Below, one piece after another: positions 1-9,236 of a stretch of 64,000 nucleotides of DNA. Both the position numbers and the translations under genes were made by a program. The notes under the pieces are model-generated. The model was given only the letters and a program-made list of their open reading frames with translations. It was not told the DNA's origin and did no database searches. Each line of letters begins with the position of its first letter. Positions within the stretch are counted from its first letter, which is position 1. The stretch is taken from the NCBI GenBank assembly GCA_012521105.1, contig JAAYNA010000107.1, forward strand, positions 186,001 through 250,000. Direction: 5' to 3'. The DNA comes from Clostridiaceae bacterium (GTDB lineage: Bacteria > Bacillota > Clostridia > DSM-8532).

Positions 1-224
1 CCCTTGGACTTTTAAGCAAGCAGCTGAAAGAGTACGGGCCCGATTCATTAATCGGAAGAACCCTGTCTGTACTTATGGGTTCAACCGAAACAATTTTTTA
101 TACAATTACCGTTTACTATGGTGCAATTGGAGTGAAAAAAACAAGATATACACTCTGGGTTGCACTCATTGCCGGACTTGCAGGTTTAATATCTGCAGTG
201 GTTGTATGCCGCATTCTTCAGTAG
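1..224 (+). CDS. spmB: Spore maturation protein B, C-terminal fragment
   Basis: The first complete codon is at 3, and about 73 residues run to the TAG at 222-224. The segment holds the motif GSTETIFYTITVYYGA, typical of the C-terminal nucleoside-recognition (Gate) domain of SpmB, followed by a hydrophobic membrane segment and a short tail ending in CRILQ. SpmB is an integral membrane protein that, with SpmA, is needed for spore core dehydration in Bacillus. The start and most of the protein lie to the left of the window. It supports a spore-forming host. Assignment rests on the conserved motif and the membrane pattern. Confidence 0.85.
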   Translation, partial: LGLLSKQLKEYGPDSLIGRTLSVLMGSTETIFYTITVYYGAIGVKKTRYTLWVALIAGLAGLISAVVVCRILQ

Positions 225-443
225 CAATCTCTGTTTTATTTTATTAATAAATGTAGATATTGTGCAATGTCGGAAACAGCCTCTTCATTGCGAGAGCTGT
301 GCAGTTCAGCCAGGGCAAACCTTACAATAAATTAACGCTATCTTTTCTGCTGTTTATCTTGAAATCTAAAATCAGATAATACATAATATAAGTGGCCTAT
401 GTTAAATAATAGGTAACCTATAAATTGATTTAGAGGGTTATTT

Positions 444-1130
444 ATGAACAGTAAAACGCGAATTTTAATTGTAGACGATGACGAAAACATATGTCAGTTA
501 TTAAAGCTTTATCTTGATAAGGAAGGGTATGAAAACCTTGCTGTACATAACGGAAAGCAGGCGCTTGAAGCATTCAGGGATTTTACCCCCAACCTGGTTA
601 TCCTTGACATCATGCTTCCCGGTATGGATGGATGGCAGGTATGCAGAGAAATACGTAAATTCAGCAGCATACCTATTATTATGCTTTCGGCGAGGGATGA
701 AACCTTCGACAAAGTGCTTGGACTTGAACTGGGTGCAGATGATTACGTAGCAAAACCCTTCGAGCCCAAAGAACTTATTGCGAGGATCAAAGCTGTATTA
801 AGAAGATATGAACGGCAGGATAATGCCCAGGAACAACTTATTTTTCCAGGGCTTGTTGTTAATAAGTCAAATTACACCATTCGTGTTCATGGAAAAGAAA
901 TGGAGTTACCGCCTAAAGAGCTGGAACTGCTTTATTTTTTGGCATCCAACCCCAATAAGGTTTTTACCAGGGAACAGTTACTGGAGAATGTATGGGGATT
1001 CGATTTCTATGGCGACACACGAACAGTTGATGTGCATGTAAAGCGTCTTCGAGAAAAACTTGAACCACCCGATCCTCACTGGCAGTTGAAAACCGTTTGG
1101 GGCGTTGGCTATAAGTTTGAGGTGAGATAA
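444..1130 (+). CDS. OmpR/PhoB-family response regulator
   Basis: A 228-residue DNA-binding response regulator. The receiver domain (about 5-118) has the acidic pair D11-D12, phosphoacceptor D55 in the LDIMLPGMDG motif, S82 and K104. A winged-helix trans_reg_C domain (about 130-228) carries the usual ENVWGFDFYGDTRTVDVHV block. A good RBS (agaggg) precedes the ATG. The stop codon overlaps the start of the histidine kinase by one base (TAATG), so the pair is translationally coupled. The sequence resembles PhoP/ResD/WalR-like regulators, but the regulon cannot be read from the sequence. Confidence 0.93.
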   Translation: MNSKTRILIVDDDENICQLLKLYLDKEGYENLAVHNGKQALEAFRDFTPNLVILDIMLPGMDGWQVCREIRKFSSIPIIMLSARDETFDKVLGLELGADDYVAKPFEPKELIARIKAVLRRYERQDNAQEQLIFPGLVVNKSNYTIRVHGKEMELPPKELELLYFLASNPNKVFTREQLLENVWGFDFYGDTRTVDVHVKRLREKLEPPDPHWQLKTVWGVGYKFEVR

Positions 1131-2599
1131 TGTTCCATTCTGTTTTTCATAAAATTATGGCCATTTTTTTAGTGGTACTGCTGCTTTGCTTTTCCCTCGC
1201 AGCAGTATTTTTTAATATTGCCATTAACCGATATGTCACCGAGCAGCGGACCGAAGTTTTAAATATGTATGGAAAAAGAATATTATCTGCCCTTGATGTC
1301 ATTCTGGAAAATCGTTTTGATCCCACATCATCCTTTATATTCCAGAATTTGTTAGAGGCCTTTGCATATAATACATCATCGCTTATCTGGATTGTTGATG
1401 ACAGAGGTTATCTTTTTGCATATTCATCCATACCGGGTCAGTTTGTCGACAAACTGAACAATGTAAACGGTATATATCAGCTGCCAGAACAAAAGCAGTA
1501 TGCGGTAAGTGAGTCTGAGGAAGTAAAAACTGAAATCGGAACCTTTCATGGTTTATTTGAGGAAACAGGTATGAAATGGCTTACAGTTAAAATACCCTTT
1601 TATTTTCCGGATATTACATTGGATGGCAGAGAATTCAGGGGAAATGTTTTAATGCATACCCCGATACCCGAAATTCAAAAAAGCGGTTACACCATATTAA
1701 GTCTGCTTATGCCTGCAGTTTTAATTTCTCTGGTTATTTCTTTTCTTTTGGTTTATATATTGTCAAAAAGGATAACAAGTCCGTTAAAGCAAATGACCGA
1801 TGCCGCCAGGAAGATATCTTCGGGAAACTGGAAGACAAGAATTCATCTTAAAGGAAATGATGAAATTACAGTTTTGGCAGACAGTTTCAATCAAATGGTG
1901 GACAATCTGGAGAACCTTGAAAAAATGCGAAGGGATTTCATTGCAAATATTTCCCATGAGCTTCGAACTCCAATGACTTCGATAAATGGCTTTATTGAAG
2001 GTATACTTGATGGAACCATACCAGAGAATAAGCAGGAATACTATCTGAATATTGTAAAAGAGGAAGTAAAACGCCTGCATCGGCTTGTAAGTGATTTACT
2101 TGATATTGCAAGAATGGAGTCGGGAGAAGCAAAGGTTAATATTGCAGCATTTGATATATGTGAAGTTACCAGGTTAAGCGTTATTCAGCTTCAGAAGTTT
2201 ATTGAAGACAAAAATATTATTTTCAGGGCAAATTTTGAACAGGAGTCCATGCATGTTTATGCCGACAGGGATGCAATACAAAGGGTTTTGATTAATCTTA
2301 TTCATAATGCTATAAAATTTACCCCTGAAGGAGGAAGTATTTCGATGTCGGTGCGGAATATAAAGGGAAAGGCTGAAATTACCGTGTCTGACACCGGTCA
2401 GGGAATTCCTGCTGAAGACATACCCTTTGTATTTGATCGCTTTCACAAAGCTGATAAATCAAGGGGTAAGGATAGAACAAGCGTTGGTTTAGGGCTTTAT
2501 ATAGTCAAAAATATCTTAAAAGCCCATAATGAGAATATATCGGTAGAAAGTGAATATGGGAAGGGAACAACCTTTACCTTTTGTCTTCCGCTGGCTTGA
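1130..2599 (+). CDS. Membrane sensor histidine kinase
   Basis: A 489-residue kinase partner of the preceding regulator. TM1 is about 8-31, an extracytoplasmic sensor region about 32-185, TM2 about 187-211, and HAMP about 212-264. The HisKA domain has the phospho-accepting H276 in DFIANISHELRTPM. The HATPase domain shows the N box (NLIHNAIKFTPEGG), G1 (SDTGQGIP), F box (FDRFHKADKS) and G2 (SVGLGLYIVK). All catalytic motifs are intact. The sensor region has no recognisable ligand domain, so the signal is unknown; ResE/WalK-like architecture. No terminator of its own is clear except the palindrome at 2639-2658, shared with the convergent hydrolase gene. Confidence 0.93.
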   Translation: MFHSVFHKIMAIFLVVLLLCFSLAAVFFNIAINRYVTEQRTEVLNMYGKRILSALDVILENRFDPTSSFIFQNLLEAFAYNTSSLIWIVDDRGYLFAYSSIPGQFVDKLNNVNGIYQLPEQKQYAVSESEEVKTEIGTFHGLFEETGMKWLTVKIPFYFPDITLDGREFRGNVLMHTPIPEIQKSGYTILSLLMPAVLISLVISFLLVYILSKRITSPLKQMTDAARKISSGNWKTRIHLKGNDEITVLADSFNQMVDNLENLEKMRRDFIANISHELRTPMTSINGFIEGILDGTIPENKQEYYLNIVKEEVKRLHRLVSDLLDIARMESGEAKVNIAAFDICEVTRLSVIQLQKFIEDKNIIFRANFEQESMHVYADRDAIQRVLINLIHNAIKFTPEGGSISMSVRNIKGKAEITVSDTGQGIPAEDIPFVFDRFHKADKSRGKDRTSVGLGLYIVKNILKAHNENISVESEYGKGTTFTFCLPLA

Positions 2600-2630
2600 C
2601 AGAACTATTTTCAAAGATGGACTAAGGTAT

Positions 2631-2658
2631 AAAAAAAAGCCCGGAAAATTTTCCGGGC
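2631..2658 (-). terminator. Intrinsic terminator of the LysM hydrolase gene
   Basis: A perfect 20-base palindrome (GCCCGGAAAA/TTTTCCGGGC, 2639-2658) is flanked at 2631-2638 by eight A residues. Read on the minus strand this is a GC-rich stem followed by a U tract, directly after the stop of the hydrolase gene. It may also slow transcription coming from the two-component genes. Confidence 0.88.
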
Positions 2659-2668
2659 AAATCAGTAT

Positions 2669-3439
2669 CTAGTAAACATAAACCATGTCACCAGATCTCA
2701 GTGCAAGAGGTTTGGACCAAAGCCATTTATTTGTAGCACTATTATCAAAAAAGTATAGTGCGCCTTTTGTAGGGTCAACACCGTTTAGTGCATCATACGC
2801 TGCTTTTATTGCATCCTGGGATGCAGGCTTGTTTATCATGCCGTTTTGCACAGGTGTAAACTGATAATACCCGTAGGATTTCTCGTAAATAACGCCGCTA
2901 ATAGTATTTGGAAAACGTGAATCCTTTACACGGTTTACAACAACAGCTCCAACCGCTACTTTTGCGGTATATGGCTGATTGTTTGCTTCTGCAGTAATCA
3001 GTCTGGCAAGAAGGTCAAGATCACTCTGGGTATATGGTATTACACCTTTATTTGTAGCAGTGGCACCGACAGATCCGGTTTTAGCTGCCTGTCCGGGAAT
3101 TATAAGATTCTGTCCAACGTAAATCAGGTCGTCCCATTTCCCATTAGCTTTTCTTAAAGAATATAGCGATATTCCGTATTTTTTTGCAATCAGGTATAAA
3201 CTATCACCTTTTTGCACTGTATATACATCGGCTGAAACATTAAGCTTCTGGCCCGGGTGGATTACAGTACTCTTAAGCCCGTTTTGGTTCATAATATTAC
3301 TGGATGTTGTTCCAAAGAGCTGTCCTATTGTGTAAAGAGAATCACCCTTTACTACAGTGTAGGTAGCAGCACTTGCAAAGGTCGGAACCAAAGATGATAA
3401 TACCAGTACTGCAAAAAATACCTTTACTTTTCTATTCAT
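2669..3439 (-). CDS. Secreted LysM x2 / SleB-type cell wall hydrolase
   Basis: A 256-residue exported enzyme. The signal peptide is about 1-24 (ending ASAA). Two LysM peptidoglycan-binding domains lie at about 26-70 (YTVVKGDSLYTIGQLFG) and 71-116 (YTVQKGDSLYLIAKKYG). A Hydrolase_2 (SleB/CwlJ) domain follows from about 137, including LARLITAEANNQPY, whose Glu is the likely catalytic residue, and AVGAVVVNRV. The family cleaves spore cortex or vegetative peptidoglycan as a lytic transglycosylase or amidase. A strong RBS (aaggagg) precedes the ATG. The gene is controlled by a c-di-AMP riboswitch immediately upstream, which fits a role in wall turnover and turgor. It could act in germination or vegetative growth. 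Confidence 0.92.
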   Translation of the reverse strand: MNRKVKVFFAVLVLSSLVPTFASAATYTVVKGDSLYTIGQLFGTTSSNIMNQNGLKSTVIHPGQKLNVSADVYTVQKGDSLYLIAKKYGISLYSLRKANGKWDDLIYVGQNLIIPGQAAKTGSVGATATNKGVIPYTQSDLDLLARLITAEANNQPYTAKVAVGAVVVNRVKDSRFPNTISGVIYEKSYGYYQFTPVQNGMINKPASQDAIKAAYDALNGVDPTKGALYFFDNSATNKWLWSKPLALRSGDMVYVY

Positions 3440-3451
3440 TTTTTCTCCTCC

Positions 3452-3576
3452 TTATTAGCCTCCGAGGTTAGTTGACGGGTTTGGGCCGAGGCGCCCTACT
3501 TTATATGAAATATAAAGATTCACCCCAAAAATATCCCCCGTATTCCAGTGAAGGAAATTCGGCTTTTTTACGCCGA
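3452..3576 (-). promoter_or_regulatory. c-di-AMP riboswitch (ydaO/yuaA class)
   Basis: Read on the minus strand, the leader contains the hallmark blocks of the ydaO aptamer in order: GGAATACGGGGGA, then TTGGGGTGAATC, and a 3' block AACCCGTCAACTAACCTCGG directly before the RBS. These are the most conserved parts of the class. It lies between a promoter (3579-3607) and the LysM/SleB hydrolase, a typical target. In known members c-di-AMP binding turns expression off. No separate terminator is obvious between the aptamer and the start codon, so the exact expression platform is not resolved. Confidence 0.93.
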
Positions 3577-3578
3577 TC

Positions 3579-3607
3579 ATTTTAACAGGTATGACCGATT
3601 ATGTAAA
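3579..3607 (-). promoter_or_regulatory. Sigma-A-type promoter of the riboswitch-hydrolase transcript
   Basis: On the minus strand, TTTACA (3602-3607) and TAAAAT (3579-3584) are separated by exactly 17 bases. The predicted start of transcription falls just before the c-di-AMP aptamer. Confidence 0.65.
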
Positions 3608-3801
3608 CCTGAAAAATGTAGTACCTGAGGTAATAGGAGGAAAGATATGATTAATAAAGAAAAAACAATTCACAAATTATTCATACTGATGTAAAAAATT
3701 TTGTTTAGAATAAAAGCGTAATCTGAAAATATATAATAGCAAATCTATAAAGATGTATTTATTAGTAAAATACATAAATTAGCTTGAAAGGAGAGATATT
3801 T

Positions 3802-5154
3802 ATGAGTGAATATAATAATAACAATTATGAAAATAATAATTCATACTCATATCAGGGTTATTCAAACAACCAGCAAAATACAAACCCCTATTACAGCTAT
3901 TATAGTTCATATAACCAGAACTACGATGACTTAAAGACATCCTCTTTTTACTCTGAACGCTATGAAAAGCCTCGTAAAGGTAAAATTCGGGAAATGATAT
4001 TGCCCCTTTTAATTGTAGCCCTGATAAGTTCTGTAATTGGTGGTGCCTTAGTAGGTGCATGGTTCCAGTTTGGTGCTCCCGCCCTGGCTAAAAATAACCA
4101 GCTGCCAGGCAATAAATCTCAAACCGAAACTCAACTGGTTAAGCAGATTGAGATTGTTAACAATACCGAATCCCCTGCAACAGCCATTGCAGAAAAGGTC
4201 AGTCCTTCAATTGTTGGAATCAAGGTTAACTACCTGATACAGGATTTCTGGTTTGGGGCACAGCAGAGCAGTGGCTCAGGCTCTGGGATAATAATAAGAA
4301 GTGATGGTTACATTCTGACAAATAACCATGTTATTGAGTCAGCTATAGGTTCAGGCAATAAAATTTCCCAGGGCGCTTCAATTCAAGTAATACTTCCGAA
4401 TCAAACCGATCAATTTTACGATGCTATCGTTGTTGGACGGGATGAAAGAACAGATATTGCTGTACTTAAAATAGATCTGTCAGAACTGCCTGCCGTTGAT
4501 ATAGGAAACTCTGATGAGCTGAAGGTAGGAGAGCTGGCAATAGCAATAGGAAACCCTGCAGGTCTTGAGTTCATGGGCTCTGTTACACAGGGTATAATCA
4601 GCGGGTTAAACCGTCAAATACAGGTAGGAACAGGGCAGCCATTGAAAGTTATTCAAACGGATGCTGCAATTAACCCTGGAAACAGCGGAGGGGCACTGGT
4701 AAATGCAAAGGGAGAAGTTATCGGTGTTAACACTGTAAAAATCAGTGGTTCAAATTACGAAGGTCTTGGGTTTGCAATTCCAATTAACACCGCTATGGAA
4801 ATTGCCAACAGCCTGATATCAGACGGTTACGTAAAAGGGCGTCCACAGTTGGGTGTTGAAATTGATACCAGGTTTAATGAAGCCATGGCTGAAAGGTTTA
4901 AAGTCCCAGTGGGTCTATTGGTTGGTGATGTAATGCCTTTAAGTGCGGCTTACAATTCGGGTATCAAAAAAGGAGATATAATAGTTGAGTTTAACGGAGT
5001 TCCAGTTAAAACCTTCAGTGAGCTGGAAACTGAAAAGAATAAATATAAGGCAGGCGATGTTATAACATTAAAAATTTACCGTATAGAAAGTTCTGATCTT
5101 ACAAGAGGACAATACCTGGACATAGAGCTAACCCTCGGAGAAGAAAAAGGATAA
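3802..5154 (+). CDS. HtrA/DegP-like membrane-anchored serine protease with PDZ domain
   Basis: A 450-residue protease. The ATG at 3802 is chosen because gaaaggag lies at the right distance upstream. The N-terminal 58 residues are an Asn/Tyr-rich cytoplasmic tail, followed by one TM helix (about 65-88). The trypsin-like domain has the triad H176 (ILTNNHVIE), D218 (DERTDIAVLK) and S295 (INPGNSGGAL). One C-terminal PDZ domain (about 340-440) contains the carboxylate-loop region and KKGDIIVEFNG. HtrA proteins degrade or refold damaged envelope proteins; Firmicute HtrAs are usually anchored as here. It is monocistronic with a clear terminator. Confidence 0.93.
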   Translation: MSEYNNNNYENNNSYSYQGYSNNQQNTNPYYSYYSSYNQNYDDLKTSSFYSERYEKPRKGKIREMILPLLIVALISSVIGGALVGAWFQFGAPALAKNNQLPGNKSQTETQLVKQIEIVNNTESPATAIAEKVSPSIVGIKVNYLIQDFWFGAQQSSGSGSGIIIRSDGYILTNNHVIESAIGSGNKISQGASIQVILPNQTDQFYDAIVVGRDERTDIAVLKIDLSELPAVDIGNSDELKVGELAIAIGNPAGLEFMGSVTQGIISGLNRQIQVGTGQPLKVIQTDAAINPGNSGGALVNAKGEVIGVNTVKISGSNYEGLGFAIPINTAMEIANSLISDGYVKGRPQLGVEIDTRFNEAMAERFKVPVGLLVGDVMPLSAAYNSGIKKGDIIVEFNGVPVKTFSELETEKNKYKAGDVITLKIYRIESSDLTRGQYLDIELTLGEEKG

Positions 5155-5180
5155 CATGTTCTGTATGTGAAATTTTTACA

Positions 5181-5209
5181 AAAAGGACGGTTTATATCGT
5201 CCTTTTTTC
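5181..5209 (+). terminator. Intrinsic terminator after htrA-like gene
   Basis: AAAAGGACG, an 8-base loop and CGTCCTTTT are followed by a run of T, 27 bases after the protease stop. Confidence 0.9.
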
Positions 5210-5352
5210 TATGCATAAAAACTCAATGTTAAGTTTTGCATTTGTTGAACTGCAAAAAAATATATGATAAATTAATTTAGTAAAGTATCCTGTGCTATTT
5301 AATGTAAGCATTTTAGTCTTTTGCAAAATAAAAAAAAAAGCGAGGAATGACA

Positions 5353-8300
5353 ATGTCTGTAAGAAGAATCTACGTTGAGAAAAAACCTGATTTCGATATC
5401 AAAGCTTATAAACTTCGGGAAGAAATAACAGAATATCTTGAAATAAGCGGTATAAAAAATGTCAGAATTCTTGACAGGTATGATATAGAAGGCGTATCAG
5501 ATGAAGACTATGAAAGGGTAAAATATTTTATTTTCTCTGACCCGTCTGTAAACTTCATATATGAAGAAGAATTACCCGTCAATAATGAAGATAAGTTTTT
5601 TGCAGCTGAACTTCTGCCCGGTCAGTATGATCAGCGGGCGGACAGCTGCGCTCAATGCATACAGGTAATAACCGAAGGTGAAAGACCTGCAGTTAGAACT
5701 GCAACGGTAATAGTAATTGAAGGAAAAATAGCAGACCAGGCCTTTGAAAGAATTAAAGAGTATTTTATAAACCCGGTTGAAAGCAGACTGGCAGAACTGA
5801 AAAAACCAAATACGCTTCACGAAGAACACAGAAATCCAGACAGTGTTGAAATCGTAGAAGGATTTATTACAATGGACAATGAAGCCCTGAAAGAGCTATC
5901 ATCAAAACTTGGCTTTGCTATGTCCTTTGAAGACCTTGTCTTTTGCAGGAATTATTTCAGAGACTCAGAAAAAAGAAACCCTACAATTACCGAACTAAGA
6001 CTAATTGACACTTACTGGTCCGATCACTGCAGACATACAACATTTCATACCGAAATTGAAGATGTTTCCTTTGATAAGGGTCCTGTTTCTGAAAAAGTAT
6101 CCGACGTTTATAATTTATATCTTCAAACCCGTAAAAATGTATATAAGGAAAAAGAAAAATCAATTTGTCTGATGGATATAGCAACGCTGGCCATGAAGGA
6201 ACTGAAGCGTGCAGGACTGTTACAGGACCTGGATGAATCCGACGAAATTAACGCGTGCAGTATTGTTGTTGATGTTGATATAGATGGCAGGAAAGAGCCA
6301 TACCTTGTAATGTTCAAAAATGAAACTCATAATCATCCCACCGAAATAGAACCTTTTGGAGGAGCTGCGACATGTCTTGGCGGTGCTATCCGTGACCCAT
6401 TATCGGGAAGAGCATATGTTTATCAGGCCATGAGAATTACCGGATGTGGAGACCCAACAAAGCCCATTGCAAAGACACTGCCGGGAAAATTACCCCAACG
6501 GGTTATAACAAACCAGGCAGCTTTAGGGTATAGTTCATATGGTAACCAGATTGGCGTTGCAACAGGACAGGTTCATGAAATATACCATGAAGGTTATATA
6601 GCAAAAAGAATGGAGTTGGGAGCTGTAATTGCAGCAGCACCGAAAAGAAACGTATTCAGAGAAAAACCCGAAGCCGGTGATGTTATTATTCTAGTTGGTG
6701 GCAGAACAGGCCGGGATGGCTTAGGTGGTGCCACAGGTTCATCGAAAGAACACACCGAAGAATCATTGATCGAGAGTGGTGCTGAAGTTCAAAAAGGAAA
6801 TCCTGCCATAGAAAGAAATATACTGCGTTTATTCAGAAATCCGGAAGCCTCAACGCTTATTAAAAAATGCAATGATTTTGGTGCCGGCGGAGTATCTGTT
6901 GCTATTGGAGAACTTGCCGACGGACTTGAGATTGATTTGGATGCCGTTCCAAAGAAATACCCGGGTCTTGACGGTACCGAAATTGCAATTTCAGAATCCC
7001 AGGAAAGAATGGCCGTGGTGGTTTCCAAAGATGATGCTGAAAAATTCATAGCATTTTCCAGGGAAGAGAACCTGGAAGCATCTGTTGTTGCAAGAGTTAC
7101 CGACAATAATCGATTAATAATGAAATGGCAGGGTGAAACAATAGTCGACATCAGCCGTGATTTTTTAAATACGAACGGTGTGAGGCAGAAAATTAACGTA
7201 GTAGTTAAAGAACCGGAGCCGGTAAATACTAAAAAATACGAAATAAAAACAGACAGGGATTTTCAGGAGGCCTTTAGGCATAACCTTCAACAGCTTAATG
7301 TTTGCAGCCAGAAAGGTCTTGTTGAAATGTTCGACAGCACGGTAGGAGCAGGTACTGTTCAAATGCCTCTTGGAGGTAAAAACCAGTTAACTCCTGCTGA
7401 GGGAATGGCGGCAAAGATACCTGTTCTAAATGGTGAAACCAACACAGGAACGTTAATGTCTTTTGGCTTCAATCCCGATCTTTCCACTAACAGTCCTTTT
7501 CATGGCGCTGTGTATGCTGTAGTTGAATCGGTAGCGAAAATTGTTGCGATGGGAGGGGACCATACAAAAATACGTTTATCACTGCAGGAATACTTTGAAA
7601 AATTAGGTAAGGACCCTGCAAAATGGGGAAAACCTTTCAGTGCATTAATGGGCGCATTTTATGCCCAGATGAATTTGAAAATACCTGCAATTGGCGGAAA
7701 GGACAGCATGTCGGGTACCTTCAACGATTTGAATGTACCGCCTACATTGGTTTCCTTTGCCGTCTGCACAGCTGATGTTACAAATGTATTGTCCCCTGAA
7801 TTTAAGAAGGCAGGAAGTACCGTAGTACTGGTTAAAATTAAAAAAGACTCCATTGGCCTTCCGGATTTTGAGCATTTAAATAAGACATATTCCGGAATTC
7901 ATCAGCTGATTTCCGAAAGCAAGGTTTTATCTGCCTGTTCTGTTAAATATGGGGGTATTGCCGAGGCTGTATCCAAAATGGCTTTTGGAAATGACATTGG
8001 CTTTATATCATCTAAGGATATAAGTTCAATAGACTGGTTTGCCCCTGAATATGGAAATATTATCCTTGAAATATCCGAAAGCTTTAATGTTGGAGACTTG
8101 TTTACAGGCTTGGATTATGAAGTCCTTGGGAAAACAGTAATTGAACCTGTTATTTCTATTGGAAGTTCGGTAATGGATCTAAATGAACTTAAAGCCCTGT
8201 GGCAGGAACCATTGGAAAGCGTTTTCCCAACAAGCATCAAACAGCAAAATGATAGACCCGAAGATTTCATTTTTAACCGAATGAAACCAATACACCACAG

Positions 8301-9111
8301 CGAGGTCTTTGCGAAACCCCGTGTGTTTATACCGGTTTTTCCGGGAACTAATTGCGAATATGACCTTATAAGTGCTTTTGAAAAAGCAGGTGCAGTCACC
8401 GATGTATTTGTTATGAAGAATTTAACTTCTGCTGAAATAAAGGAATCAGTTCAGGTGATGAAGGAGAAGATCCTAAACAGCCAAATAATTATGGTTCCTG
8501 GTGGCTTTAGTGCAAGTGACAGGCTTGAAGGTTCAGGGAAATTTATTGCTGCAGTACTCGGTAAACCCGTGCTTGCTGATGCTATAATGGAGTTTATTAA
8601 GAACCGTGATGGGCTGATGCTTGGCATATCCGGCGGGTTTCATGCACTGCTTAAACTTGGGTTACTGCCTTACGGGGAAATTCGTGAACAGGACGAAAAC
8701 AGTCCCACATTAACATTGAATATAACAGGTAAATACATTTCCCGCCTTGTAAGAACAAAGGTTGTGTCTTCACTGTCGCCATGGCTGTCGAAAACTCTGC
8801 CTGGAGACATTCATACAGTAGCAATTTCCCATTTTGATGGAAGGTTTGTTGCAGGTGAAGATACCTTTAAGAAGTTATTGGAAAACCGCCAGATAGCCAC
8901 TCAATATGTGGATTTCGATGGTAACCCAACCTACGACGTTAAATTTAATCCGAACGGTTCGCTAAATGCAGTGGAAGGCATAACAAGTCCGGATGGCAGA
9001 ATTTTTGGCAAGATGGGGCATAGTGAACGATATTCGAAATACACCTTTAAGAATGTTCCGGGGGAAATGGAACAGAAAATTTTTGAATCTGGGGTAGAAT
9101 ATTTTAAATAA
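5353..9111 (+). CDS. purL: Phosphoribosylformylglycinamidine synthase, large single-chain form, with altered glutaminase nucleophile
   Basis: A 1252-residue FGAM synthase that makes FGAM from FGAR, ATP and glutamine in purine synthesis. The start at 5353 is preferred because gcgagga abuts the alternative ATG at 5347. It has an N-terminal PurS-like region, two AIRS-type synthetase halves (motifs KNETHNHPTEIEPFGGAATC and GGVSVAIGELADG; later GGKDSMSGTFND) and a C-terminal class I glutaminase domain from about 985. The length matches the clostridial/Bacteroidetes single-chain type. Oddity: the nucleophile elbow, normally GICNGFQ, reads GISGGFH, with the Ser codon TCC at 8629-8631 (residue 1093). 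The His/Glu motif KMGHSER is kept. No other pur genes are adjacent. Confidence 0.93.
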   Translation: MSVRRIYVEKKPDFDIKAYKLREEITEYLEISGIKNVRILDRYDIEGVSDEDYERVKYFIFSDPSVNFIYEEELPVNNEDKFFAAELLPGQYDQRADSCAQCIQVITEGERPAVRTATVIVIEGKIADQAFERIKEYFINPVESRLAELKKPNTLHEEHRNPDSVEIVEGFITMDNEALKELSSKLGFAMSFEDLVFCRNYFRDSEKRNPTITELRLIDTYWSDHCRHTTFHTEIEDVSFDKGPVSEKVSDVYNLYLQTRKNVYKEKEKSICLMDIATLAMKELKRAGLLQDLDESDEINACSIVVDVDIDGRKEPYLVMFKNETHNHPTEIEPFGGAATCLGGAIRDPLSGRAYVYQAMRITGCGDPTKPIAKTLPGKLPQRVITNQAALGYSSYGNQIGVATGQVHEIYHEGYIAKRMELGAVIAAAPKRNVFREKPEAGDVIILVGGRTGRDGLGGATGSSKEHTEESLIESGAEVQKGNPAIERNILRLFRNPEASTLIKKCNDFGAGGVSVAIGELADGLEIDLDAVPKKYPGLDGTEIAISESQERMAVVVSKDDAEKFIAFSREENLEASVVARVTDNNRLIMKWQGETIVDISRDFLNTNGVRQKINVVVKEPEPVNTKKYEIKTDRDFQEAFRHNLQQLNVCSQKGLVEMFDSTVGAGTVQMPLGGKNQLTPAEGMAAKIPVLNGETNTGTLMSFGFNPDLSTNSPFHGAVYAVVESVAKIVAMGGDHTKIRLSLQEYFEKLGKDPAKWGKPFSALMGAFYAQMNLKIPAIGGKDSMSGTFNDLNVPPTLVSFAVCTADVTNVLSPEFKKAGSTVVLVKIKKDSIGLPDFEHLNKTYSGIHQLISESKVLSACSVKYGGIAEAVSKMAFGNDIGFISSKDISSIDWFAPEYGNIILEISESFNVGDLFTGLDYEVLGKTVIEPVISIGSSVMDLNELKALWQEPLESVFPTSIKQQNDRPEDFIFNRMKPIHHSEVFAKPRVFIPVFPGTNCEYDLISAFEKAGAVTDVFVMKNLTSAEIKESVQVMKEKILNSQIIMVPGGFSASDRLEGSGKFIAAVLGKPVLADAIMEFIKNRDGLMLGISGGFHALLKLGLLPYGEIREQDENSPTLTLNITGKYISRLVRTKVVSSLSPWLSKTLPGDIHTVAISHFDGRFVAGEDTFKKLLENRQIATQYVDFDGNPTYDVKFNPNGSLNAVEGITSPDGRIFGKMGHSERYSKYTFKNVPGEMEQKIFESGVEYFK

Positions 9112-9177
9112 TAAAAAGACTCAAGCGGGTTGCCTCCTCTATAATTTCTTTGGCAGTTTTAAGTAATCTGTACTCAT

Positions 9178-9232
9178 AACCATTGCCTTAAGCATAGAAT
9201 AATATGAACAGATTCTATGTAAGGCGATGGTT
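9178..9232 (+). repeat. Long imperfect hairpin (21 bp stem) between purL and the DUF3298 gene
   Basis: Arms 9178-9200 and 9212-9232 pair over 21 bp with one G-U pair and a 2-base bulge (9191-9192), leaving an 11-base loop. The right arm contains aaggcg (9221-9226), the best RBS for the ATG at 9237; another ATG (9204) is in the loop. There is no strong T run afterwards, so it does not look like a standard terminator. It could control translation of the next gene. Confidence 0.75.
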
Positions 9233-9236
9233 CTTT

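Noticed and set aside
3647-3694. 15-codon frame with a good RBS (aggaggaaagat) upstream of the HtrA gene
   Set aside because: Too short and without a recognisable feature; it lies behind the minus-strand riboswitch promoter and has no visible promoter or terminator of its own.
9204-9236. Earlier ATG for the DUF3298 gene
   Set aside because: It lies in the loop of the long hairpin without an RBS; ATG 9237 has aaggcg at suitable distance, so the shorter start was used.
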